Shown here one piece after another: positions 1 through 6,646 of a stretch of DNA of 64,000 bases; the stretch's first letter is position 1; each line of letters starts with the position of its first letter. This stretch comes from Serratia odorifera (GTDB lineage Bacteria > Pseudomonadota > Gammaproteobacteria > Enterobacterales > Enterobacteriaceae). The stretch covers positions 3,782,001-3,846,000 of the forward strand of contig NZ_LR134117.1 in the NCBI RefSeq assembly GCF_900635445.1. The letters run 5' to 3'. The position numbers and the translations under genes are program-made. The notes beneath the pieces are model-generated. The model searched no databases and was not told the origin of the DNA. It saw nothing but the letters and a program-made list of their open reading frames with translations.

Positions 1-219
1 AAACGCCAGTTTGCGTGCTTCATCCGACTGTCTGGCCCACCAGGCGACGGTATCCAGGCTGATGGTGCGCCCCGGCTGTGCCTTCTGGCTGCTGACGGCG
101 GTTTCGAACTCGGCGCCCAACTGACCGGTACGTGGATCAAAGAATACCCCGGCGACGACCAGAATAACGGCACTCGGTTTGATATCCAGCGTTTCAATAT
201 CCAACATCAAATGATGCAT
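1..219 (-). CDS. 3'-5' exonuclease, N-terminal part (runs off window)
   Basis: The first 73 codons of a minus-strand gene whose 3' end lies outside the window. The start MHHLMLDIETLDIKP places a DIET motif (Asp and Glu of the DEDD exonuclease fold, Exo I motif) at residues 7-10, followed by a WWARQSDEAR segment. This pattern is typical of the short Rv2179c-like/ExoVIII-related 3'-5' exoribonuclease family seen in enterobacteria and phages. A GGGATC stretch lies just before the ATG as a possible ribosome site. It begins 29 bases after the fused permease gene on the same strand, so co-transcription is possible but no functional link is evident. The family call is from motif recognition; the catalytic C-terminal residues cannot be seen. 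Confidence 0.7.
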   Translation of the reverse strand, partial: MHHLMLDIETLDIKPSAVILVVAGVFFDPRTGQLGAEFETAVSSQKAQPGRTISLDTVAWWARQSDEARKLAF

Positions 220-248
220 TGGCAGATCCCAAGATTAATAACTTGCCA

Positions 249-2003
249 CTATGGTACTACAAGCGCGGGATGACTGCGTGCTCGACCATGATTGCTCCCC
301 AGCGCTCCGGCCAATGACACCGCCAGTAACGACAATAGCAACAGCGCGCAGGCCGGTGCCAATACCGTCCACGGCGCGCGCTCGAGATATGGCATGCCTT
401 CGGCCAGCACCAATCCCCATTCGGCGCTGGGCGGTTGCGGCCCCAGGCCAAGAAAACTCAAGGCGGCCAGCGCCAGCGCAATACCCGGCAGCCGTAACAT
501 GGCATGACGCGATAGCGGGCCGATCACCGCCGGCAGCAGATAATGCGTCAGTCTACGCAGCGGACCGACGCCCAGTATCGGCAACATGCGAATATAGGGC
601 TGTCGGCGGGTTTCGTGCAGCAACGCGGCACAGTGCGCGGCCAGCGGCGCCCAACTGACCAGCAACACCGCGCAGGCTGCGCCGTAGGATGAGGGACCGG
701 TGACGGCGACAACCATCAATCCGGCGATAATCGGCGGCGTAGCGTTGGCGGTTTCGATGATGCCGCACAGCAGCCGTGGCATCAGGCCAAGCAATAATCC
801 CAACAGCAGCGCACAGACGCTGACCGCCAGTGCCAGCAGGCTGGTATGCCACGCGCCGTAAGCCACCCGCGCCAGGATATCGCGGCCGGTGGCGTCGGCA
901 CCGAGCGGCAACGCCAGACTGGGCGGTTGCAGACGTAAATGCAGCGATGCCAGCGGATCGCGTAACAAACCGCTCAATATCAGCAGGCACAGAATGACCG
1001 CGGTAATGCCAACAACCAGATAACCGCCGTGGTGCACGGCTTCCGCCGGGCGGGTATTGGGCAGCGTGATGCCGCTACGTCCCAGGAGCAGGTAGTGTAA
1101 CGTGTGTGCCAACAGGCCGGCGGCAAATGCGATGGCCAACAGCAATAACACGCCACACTGCAACGCCGGTAAATCCTGCGCGACGGCAGCGCCCAGCGTG
1201 GCACGCCCGAGGCCCGGAATGGCAAATATCTTTTCTACCGCCACCGCTCCGCCGGTGAGGCCGACCAGTACCAGCCCCAACTGCGGCAATAACGCCGGCA
1301 GGGTGCGCCGAAACACCGCCAGCAGGCGCTGATGCCAGGGAATGCCGGCCAGGCACCAGTTTAATAACCAGCGCTCGCTGAAGGTTAGCGCCAGTCCGTC
1401 GTTGAGCAACAGGCCGAGCAGTCCGCCGGCGGGCAAGCCCAGCGCCAATGCAGGTAAAACCGCGTGTTGCCAACCTTGCCAGCCAAACGGCGGCAGCCAG
1501 CCTAACCAGACCGCGCCGACGATCAATAACAGCGTCGCCAACAGAAACTCTGGCAGAGCGGTCAGGCTGGTGGCGATAATGCCGACGGAGGGGCGGTTAA
1601 CGCCGCGCAAGCCGCGCCATAGGGTTGGTACTGCCAGCAACAGGGCGATGGCCAGCGCAACCGCTAGCGCGTAGGCCATCAAGCTTAATGAAACGCCGGT
1701 GGCGCGTAGCATGCCAGGCAGTACCGGTTGGCCGGAAATCCACGAGTTGCCGGCATCGCCGTGCAGCAATCCTGACAACCAATGCCCCAACAGAGCCAAG
1801 GGGCCGTCTTCCAGCCCGTAACGCTGGCGTATGGCGTCCAATGCTTCAGGCGTGGCGATCTGATCCCCGGAGCGCGCGCGCAGCAGGCTCAGTGCCGGAT
1901 CGCGTCCCGACAGCCACGGCAGTAATCCGATTAGCATCACCGTACTCGCTAATGCCAGTAAACGTGAACCCCAGGGCAACGCCGATTGCACTATATGCCT
2001 CAT
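249..2003 (-). CDS. Fused peptide/metal ABC transporter permease (DppB-DppC type)
   Basis: 584-residue inner-membrane protein, about twice the length of a normal DppB/NikB-type permease. Residues ~1-310 look like a DppB-type half: an N-terminal periplasmic segment with the LEDGPLALLGHWLSGLLHGD region, then helices and an EAA-like loop before AVEKIFAIPGLGRATLGAAV. Residues ~325-584 look like a DppC-type half: LGADATGRDILARVAYGAWH, an EAA-like loop near LPILGVGPLRRL, and LSFLGLGPQPPSAEWG near the end. Together the halves would form the whole membrane channel. It is the last gene of a four-gene operon; its ATG overlaps the stop of the binding-protein gene by four bases (ATGA), implying coupled translation. 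Substrate is unknown; peptides, nickel or metal-chelates are all handled by this family. Confidence 0.85.
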   Translation of the reverse strand: MRHIVQSALPWGSRLLALASTVMLIGLLPWLSGRDPALSLLRARSGDQIATPEALDAIRQRYGLEDGPLALLGHWLSGLLHGDAGNSWISGQPVLPGMLRATGVSLSLMAYALAVALAIALLLAVPTLWRGLRGVNRPSVGIIATSLTALPEFLLATLLLIVGAVWLGWLPPFGWQGWQHAVLPALALGLPAGGLLGLLLNDGLALTFSERWLLNWCLAGIPWHQRLLAVFRRTLPALLPQLGLVLVGLTGGAVAVEKIFAIPGLGRATLGAAVAQDLPALQCGVLLLLAIAFAAGLLAHTLHYLLLGRSGITLPNTRPAEAVHHGGYLVVGITAVILCLLILSGLLRDPLASLHLRLQPPSLALPLGADATGRDILARVAYGAWHTSLLALAVSVCALLLGLLLGLMPRLLCGIIETANATPPIIAGLMVVAVTGPSSYGAACAVLLVSWAPLAAHCAALLHETRRQPYIRMLPILGVGPLRRLTHYLLPAVIGPLSRHAMLRLPGIALALAALSFLGLGPQPPSAEWGLVLAEGMPYLERAPWTVLAPACALLLLSLLAVSLAGALGSNHGRARSHPALVVP

Positions 2004-3508
2004 TGCGGCTGCACCACTCGCGATGCCGGCGTGATCAGCAGGCGCTCACGTGGATCGCGCGCCACCTGTTGCACGCCGGCGGCCTCGCCTTGAATCACCC
2101 GTTCATGCAGCAGTGGAATGGCCGCATGGGTTGCCAGTATGCGGCTTTCTGCCGCGATGATGGCCTGCCGCCGTTCGACGCCGGCAGGCAGGGCGGCAGC
2201 GTGGCCTAGTGCGGCATCTACCTGACTGTCGCACAGTTGCGCGAGGTTAAACGAACCCTGACAGGCAAAGTCGCTGTACAGATAAGCGACCGGATCGCCG
2301 GAGTCCAGCACGGTGGCGCGTGACAGGATGAATGCGTCGAACTTGCCCGCCAGCGCATCGGCTTCAATATGCGCGTATTCGCGGACTTCCTGTTTGACCA
2401 CAAAGCCGGCGGCGGCGAGTTGCTGTGCCAGATATACTGCTACTTCAGGCAGTTCTGCACGATCGCTGAAGGTTGCCAGAGTGATAACGGCGCCGTTGGC
2501 CGACGCTGGAGGCGTGATGGGCGGTTGCGGCTGTCGCAGCTCAGCCGCCCAGGGCAACGCCGGGCCAAGCAGGCCAGCGGCGATGTCTGCCCGTCCTTCG
2601 TACACGTTTTCCACCAGCGGCTGGCGTTGAATCGCCGTGGCCACCAGCGCACGCAGCGCCGGGTCGCTAAACGTGCCGTACTGCGTATTGAGATACAGCG
2701 TATTGGTGCGCGGCATCGGAACTTGATGTACCCGGGGCGGATCGATCAGCGCCACCTGTGCCACCGGCACGGCTTCGACCACATCGGCTTCGCCGGTGCG
2801 CAGCGCGGCGGCGCGAGCGCTGCCGTCAGGCACGAAACTGACGTCAATTCCCGGTGCGGCGGCGCGCTGCCCCCAATAGCCGTCAAAGCGATCCAGCCTG
2901 GCGCTGCTGGTGCCGTTGACTGCGGTCAGTACAAACGCCCCGGTGCCGGCACGCAGCGGATTGACCACGCCGTTGGCGCCATAGGCGCGCTCGGCCAGTA
3001 TCGCCAATTGCGGACTCGACAGCCGCTGGGGCAGCAACGGATCGGGCGTCGCGGTGCTGACCATGACCGTATACTCATCGTCAGCCTTGACGTTGAGCTG
3101 TACGCCGTCAAGGATGCGCGGTTTGGGCGCAGCCTGCATGGCGGCAGTCAGAGAACGCACTACGCTGAGGGCGTTAAACAGCGTGCCATCGTGAAATCTG
3201 ACGCCCTGACGCAACTGAAAACGCCAGCGGTGTGCGTCAATCTGCTGCCATTTTTCCGCCAGTGCCGGCGTGGCATCACCGTTAGCATTTAACGTTACCA
3301 GCGTTTCGGCAGTGCTCCAGCGTGACAGTTTAAAGGCGTCATCGCTCAACGGAGTCAGGCCGGATCGCGGTGGTTGCAGCATGGCTACCCGCAGGCGTTG
3401 CTCGCCGTCGTGGTTTTTGGGTTGTTGCGGTGGATCGAAACAGCCGCTTAGCAATAAGCTGCCGGTCAGCACACAGCCGATCGGGTTTGGTAAGCGCAGG
3501 TATGGCAT
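2000..3508 (-). CDS. Family 5 extracellular solute-binding lipoprotein of ABC transporter
   Basis: 502 residues from the chosen start. An ATG 12 bases upstream (3520) is possible, but the ATG at 3508 has a GGAG six bases before it and overlaps the previous stop as TGATG, so it is preferred. A signal peptide ends in LLSGC, a lipobox, predicting an outer-leaflet-of-inner-membrane lipoprotein. The mature protein has the SBP_bac_5 layout: LAEKWQQIDAHRWRFQLRQG followed by VRFHDGT, and a C-terminal lobe with DAFILSRATVLDSGDP. This family binds oligopeptides, nickel, heme or metallophore complexes. With its own two ATPases and fused permease it forms a complete importer. The ligand cannot be told from sequence; the Zur-like operator upstream of the operon suggests a zinc-related ligand (inference). 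Confidence 0.85.
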   Translation of the reverse strand: MPYLRLPNPIGCVLTGSLLLSGCFDPPQQPKNHDGEQRLRVAMLQPPRSGLTPLSDDAFKLSRWSTAETLVTLNANGDATPALAEKWQQIDAHRWRFQLRQGVRFHDGTLFNALSVVRSLTAAMQAAPKPRILDGVQLNVKADDEYTVMVSTATPDPLLPQRLSSPQLAILAERAYGANGVVNPLRAGTGAFVLTAVNGTSSARLDRFDGYWGQRAAAPGIDVSFVPDGSARAAALRTGEADVVEAVPVAQVALIDPPRVHQVPMPRTNTLYLNTQYGTFSDPALRALVATAIQRQPLVENVYEGRADIAAGLLGPALPWAAELRQPQPPITPPASANGAVITLATFSDRAELPEVAVYLAQQLAAAGFVVKQEVREYAHIEADALAGKFDAFILSRATVLDSGDPVAYLYSDFACQGSFNLAQLCDSQVDAALGHAAALPAGVERRQAIIAAESRILATHAAIPLLHERVIQGEAAGVQQVARDPRERLLITPASRVVQPQ

Positions 3509-4293
3509 CAACAGCTCCATGGTATTTCAGCAGGGGGACAAGGAACCGGCGGGATCGCGGCGATCAGCGCCTGGGTGGCGGTGTGACGTGGTGCCTGCAA
3601 CAGCTCGGCGGTCGGGCGGTCTTCGACGATCCGACCCTGATCCATGACCAGTGTGCGTTGGCACAAGGCGCTGACCAGCGAAATATCATGCGAAACAATC
3701 AGCATACCCATTTTTTGCCGTTCGGCGAGGCTCGCCAGCAGGGTAATAATCTGCCGCCGCAGGGGCAGATCAAGCCCGCTCACTGGTTCATCGGCCAATA
3801 AAAATCGTGGCTGCACGACCATGGCGCGTGCCAGCGCCACCCGCTGGGCCTGGCCGCCAGACAGTTCGCCTGGCCGGGCTTGCATCAGTCGATCATCAAG
3901 CTCCACCTGGCGCAACGCCTGGGCAACGCGTGATGCCACATTGCCAGCATCGGTCAGTTGACGCAGCGGTTCGGCAATCAGCTGTGCGACGTTATGGCGT
4001 GGGTTAAGCGATGCCACAGCGTCCTGCGGTACGTATTGTACCAATCGCCGATACCAGCGCAGCTTACTGCCCGTTGCCGCAGCGATCGGCTGCCCCTGGC
4101 AGACGATGCGTCCACCATCGCAGGCATCGAGTGCCAGCAGCAGCTTCAGCAGGGTTGTTTTACCGGCACCGGAGCAGCCGACCAATCCGACGCATTCATC
4201 AGCGCGCAGATTAATATTGCAGGGCCAAAGGCCGGTTTTGTGTCCATCATAAAGTCGGCTGACGTTTTGCAAACTGATAAATGACTCAAACAT
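3508..4293 (-). CDS. Peptide/nickel-type ABC transporter ATPase (second ATPase)
   Basis: 261 residues with all ABC ATPase motifs: Walker A GCSGAGKTT (~residue 39), Q-loop VPQDAVASLNPRHN, signature LSGGQAQRVALARA, Walker B FLLADEP and H-loop VSHD. The N-terminal SRLYDGHKTGLWPCNI resembles DppF/NikE-type subunits. It starts two bases after the stop of the first ATPase gene and overlaps the binding-protein gene by one base. It lacks the C-terminal cysteine-rich oligopeptide-binding extension of OppF/OppD, which fits the shorter NikD/NikE-like metal-uptake branch, though length alone does not decide the substrate. Confidence 0.87.
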   Translation of the reverse strand: MFESFISLQNVSRLYDGHKTGLWPCNINLRADECVGLVGCSGAGKTTLLKLLLALDACDGGRIVCQGQPIAAATGSKLRWYRRLVQYVPQDAVASLNPRHNVAQLIAEPLRQLTDAGNVASRVAQALRQVELDDRLMQARPGELSGGQAQRVALARAMVVQPRFLLADEPVSGLDLPLRRQIITLLASLAERQKMGMLIVSHDISLVSALCQRTLVMDQGRIVEDRPTAELLQAPRHTATQALIAAIPPVPCPPAEIPWSC

Positions 4294-4295
4294 GG

Positions 4296-5111
4296 TTAAC
4301 CTGCCTGACGCAAATGCGGACTGTCACCTGGTGGCGGCGTCTGCATCTGCATCGCCGCCACCAACCGTTGGCTATAGGGATGTTTTGGTTGTTGCAGTAA
4401 CTGGTCCAACGGGCCTTGCTCAACCAGACGGCCATGCGACAGCACCAGCGCGCGCTGGCACAGCCCTGCGGCAAGCGCGATATCGTGAGTAATAAACAGC
4501 AGTGCGGGGGCGGCGTGCGGCCGATGATGGCTGCGCAATACCTCGAGCAATTGGTGCTGGCTGACCATATCCAATGCGCTGGTGGGTTCATCGGCAATCA
4601 GCAGCGACGGCTGGCCTGCCAGCGCCAGAGCGGTACAGATGCGCTGGCATTGTCCACCAGACAGTTGACCGGGATAGCGTGCCAGCGTCTGCTGCGGTGA
4701 CAAACCGAGCGCCTGCAGCATATCGCTGGCGCAGTGGTTGGCCTGGCGGCGGGAAAGTGAGCGTTGATAGCGTAGCGCCATCGTCAATTGCTGGCCAACC
4801 GTGACCAATGGGTTCAGTGCGGTGAACGGATCCTGGAAAATCGCCGCTATCGGCAGACGGCCACGTTGTTGCAGACGCACGCCTGCCAAGGGGATGCCAT
4901 GCAGGCTGATGCTGCCATCAACCTCCGCATTGGACGCCAGCGTACCAAGCAGCGCTGCAGCGGTCAGCGATTTACCGGCGCCGGAAGCGCCGAGCAAACA
5001 GACGCGCTCGCCGGCATGCAGCACGAAGTTCAAATCCTGTATTTTGCGTTCGCCATCGAGCGTGATGTTTAATTGTTGTACGGCCAAAACCGGCGGGTGG
5101 GGTTGTTCCAT
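4296..5111 (-). CDS. Peptide/nickel-type ABC transporter ATPase (first gene of operon)
   Basis: 271 residues, with Walker A GASGAGKSLTAAALLG (~residue 37), Q-loop FQDPFTALNPLVTVG, signature LSGGQCQRICTALALAG, Walker B LLIADEPTSALD and H-loop ITHD. It resembles DppD/NikD subunits, which pair with the DppF/NikE-like ATPase encoded next. First gene of the operon: a Zur-like palindrome sits 27 bases before its ATG. Both ATPases would dimerise on the cytoplasmic face of the fused permease. No gene for making a metallophore lies in the window, so the transporter would use a host-made, exogenous or distantly encoded ligand (inference). Confidence 0.87.
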   Translation of the reverse strand: MEQPHPPVLAVQQLNITLDGERKIQDLNFVLHAGERVCLLGASGAGKSLTAAALLGTLASNAEVDGSISLHGIPLAGVRLQQRGRLPIAAIFQDPFTALNPLVTVGQQLTMALRYQRSLSRRQANHCASDMLQALGLSPQQTLARYPGQLSGGQCQRICTALALAGQPSLLIADEPTSALDMVSQHQLLEVLRSHHRPHAAPALLFITHDIALAAGLCQRALVLSHGRLVEQGPLDQLLQQPKHPYSQRLVAAMQMQTPPPGDSPHLRQAG

Positions 5112-5137
5112 GTCACCGTCTACGCAGAGAAGTTTAT

Positions 5138-5160
5138 GATATGTGATAACATAACATTAT
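5138..5160. promoter_or_regulatory. Zur-like operator (zinc uptake regulator box)
   Basis: Read on the minus strand, this 23-base imperfect palindrome matches the gamma-proteobacterial Zur consensus (GAAATGTTATA-N-TATAACATTTC) at 18 of 22 defined positions by hand alignment. It lies 27 bases before the first ATPase gene (minus) and 41 bases before the small membrane protein gene (plus), so it could control either or both. It matches the Fur 19-mer poorly. Hand-aligned; no binding evidence. Confidence 0.6.
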
Positions 5161-5200
5161 TGATCTGGCGATGACCACCGTTATTCATCGGCGGAGCGGC

Positions 5201-5443
5201 ATGCGGTCGCTACAAAATCACGCTATGATAGGCGCTGTTTTGCTACCACAGTGGTTGTTATTGGTGAGAACGCTGATCTTTATTTTATGTATGTTGATCT
5301 ATCTGCTGCTATTGGGATACCTCGGTGCGTACGTCACCGACAAGATCTGTGAGCAATCCAGCAGTTACAGCAAAGTTTGTCGTATGGTTGATGTGTCTGA
5401 GCCACATATCCCCAGCGAACTGCGGCCGTCTCACGACAAATAA
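5201..5443 (+). CDS. Small membrane protein, unknown function
   Basis: 80 residues from the ATG at 5201, chosen because GGAG sits about five bases before it; an upstream in-frame ATG at 5171 has no ribosome site. A long hydrophobic stretch (residues ~11-45, WLLLVRTLIFILCMLIYLLL then GYLGAY) predicts one or two membrane helices, followed by a short polar tail with two cysteines (DKICEQSSSYSKVCRMVD). It is divergent from the ABC operon and shares the Zur-box promoter region, so zinc control is possible. Its last 13 bases overlap the convergent gene's 3' end. I do not recognise a family. Confidence 0.5.
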   Translation: MRSLQNHAMIGAVLLPQWLLLVRTLIFILCMLIYLLLLGYLGAYVTDKICEQSSSYSKVCRMVDVSEPHIPSELRPSHDK

Positions 5444-5913
5444 TCAATGGTAATCAACCTGGTCACCAGCGCTGCAATGGCGATCAGCGCTACGGCCTGT
5501 TTCCACCCCAAGGCCGCCAGCCAGTCCTGTTTTACCGGCGGCGTCGCCATTTGTCCGATCACCACGGTGCCGGTCAGCAACAGGGTGATGATCAGCAATA
5601 CCAAAGCACAGCCGAACAGGCCGAACTCGACGTGCAGCACATTGGCGTAATACAGGCGCATAATGATAAAGTAAACCAGCATCACCCAGGTGAAGCGCGT
5701 CCGTTTCTTCAGGATCTGATGCAATAGGCAGGCAATGAACAAACTATGTGCTACAGAAACCAGGGGCATTTCGATCGGATGTCGCACGCAGGTGTTATAA
5801 ACTGCCATATAAATATTAAATATCAACAGCACGTAGATTGTATAAATATACCAACCGTAAATTATTTTTCTTTTTCTTGCGTTGGCGATGTTTGAATCAT
5901 CGTCTGATTGCAT
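5431..5913 (-). CDS. Multi-pass membrane protein, unknown function
   Basis: 160 residues from the ATG at 5913, which has a near-perfect AAGGAGG ribosome site; a longer reading frame starting 33 bases upstream is less likely. After a polar, basic N-terminus (SDDDSNIANARKRK) there are about four or five hydrophobic segments: YGWYIYTIYVLLIFNIYM, a short helix near VSVAHSLFIACLL, FTWVMLVYFIIMRLYYANVL, FGCALVLLIITLLLTGTVV and the C-terminal AVALIAIAALVTRLI. No family recognised. Neighbours are an ABC importer, a second small membrane protein and foxA; a role in the same patch is only a guess. Confidence 0.6.
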   Translation of the reverse strand: MQSDDDSNIANARKRKIIYGWYIYTIYVLLIFNIYMAVYNTCVRHPIEMPLVSVAHSLFIACLLHQILKKRTRFTWVMLVYFIIMRLYYANVLHVEFGLFGCALVLLIITLLLTGTVVIGQMATPPVKQDWLAALGWKQAVALIAIAALVTRLITIDYLS

Positions 5914-6085
5914 GGTGCCCTCCTTGAGTTGCTCCGTTTTTAACATCGCATAACTAAATGGAAACTAAACATCCCGGCGGATTTATTTTTTAGTCGGCAA
6001 GGAACTCTACAACGTTCATTTTGTCTGTTGATAACGGTGTCTTTATTGCGTTGGTTAACCAGTAAAAATATGGTAACTTTTTGAT

Positions 6086-6373
6086 ATGAAAGATTTTAGT
6101 AACAGTATTTTTACCCAGCTGGCCATGGCGATGATGCTGCTGGTGTATTTGATTCTGCCGCCGGCATTAACCACCTATTACTTCCTTCAGCTTAATCTTA
6201 ATCCTTTTGCCATTATTAAATTCTGGCATTACAACCCGTTCTCCGCTGCTCGCGGTATTCCAGCCTATCAGCCTTTTTTATATCTACTGGCGCTATGGTT
6301 GGCGTTGAACGTGGTAATTTTTGGCTGCATGTTGCTTATTTCCCGCCTGATTTCATTTTTTAACCCTCGTTAA
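6086..6373 (+). CDS. Small membrane protein, unknown function
   Basis: 95 residues with two clear hydrophobic helices: TQLAMAMMLLVYLILPPALT (~10-30) and LYLLALWLALNVVIFGCMLL (~66-88), separated by an aromatic-rich loop (FWHYNPFSAARGIPAYQ). No Shine-Dalgarno of note before the ATG. It lies 130 bases before the Fur box of foxA on the same strand, and divergent from the previous membrane-protein gene. Family not recognised. The hydrophobic pattern and codon use look genuine. Confidence 0.55.
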   Translation: MKDFSNSIFTQLAMAMMLLVYLILPPALTTYYFLQLNLNPFAIIKFWHYNPFSAARGIPAYQPFLYLLALWLALNVVIFGCMLLISRLISFFNPR

Positions 6374-6506
6374 GCGGGCAGTTTTGTCTGATGCCGACAG
6401 GTAATACCCACAGTATTTACAAGCTTACTGTTAAGCCCAGCTTGACAGGAAAATCTGATAGCCTCGACAAAAAATGCAACGCTGCTTGAACTTAAACCAT
6501 CATAAA

Positions 6507-6525
6507 GATAATAATTATCATTGCC
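6507..6525. promoter_or_regulatory. Fur box upstream of foxA
   Basis: On the minus strand this 19-mer reads as GGCAAT-GATAAT-T-ATTATC, matching the Fur consensus GATAATGATAATCATTATC at 16 of 19 positions by hand. It lies about 120 bases before the foxA ATG, the expected place for an iron-repressed promoter. Confidence 0.8.
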
Positions 6526-6646
6526 ATTCGTTTTATCGTTTGTTTTTTGCACCGATGCTTGGGGAACCTTTTTGCGGATGCGGCAGCCAGCGTTGCTGCC
6601 GGCAGGAGCATGCGGTGATTTTTTATCGCTTCTACAGGAATTAACT

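Noticed and set aside
5138..5160. Reading the palindrome as a Fur box
   Set aside because: Few matches to the Fur 19-mer, while the Zur 23-mer matches at 18 of 22 positions.
6521..6646. Upstream TTG start for foxA
   Set aside because: It would start inside the Fur box and put 42 extra residues before a normal signal peptide; ATG 6647 has a good ribosome site.
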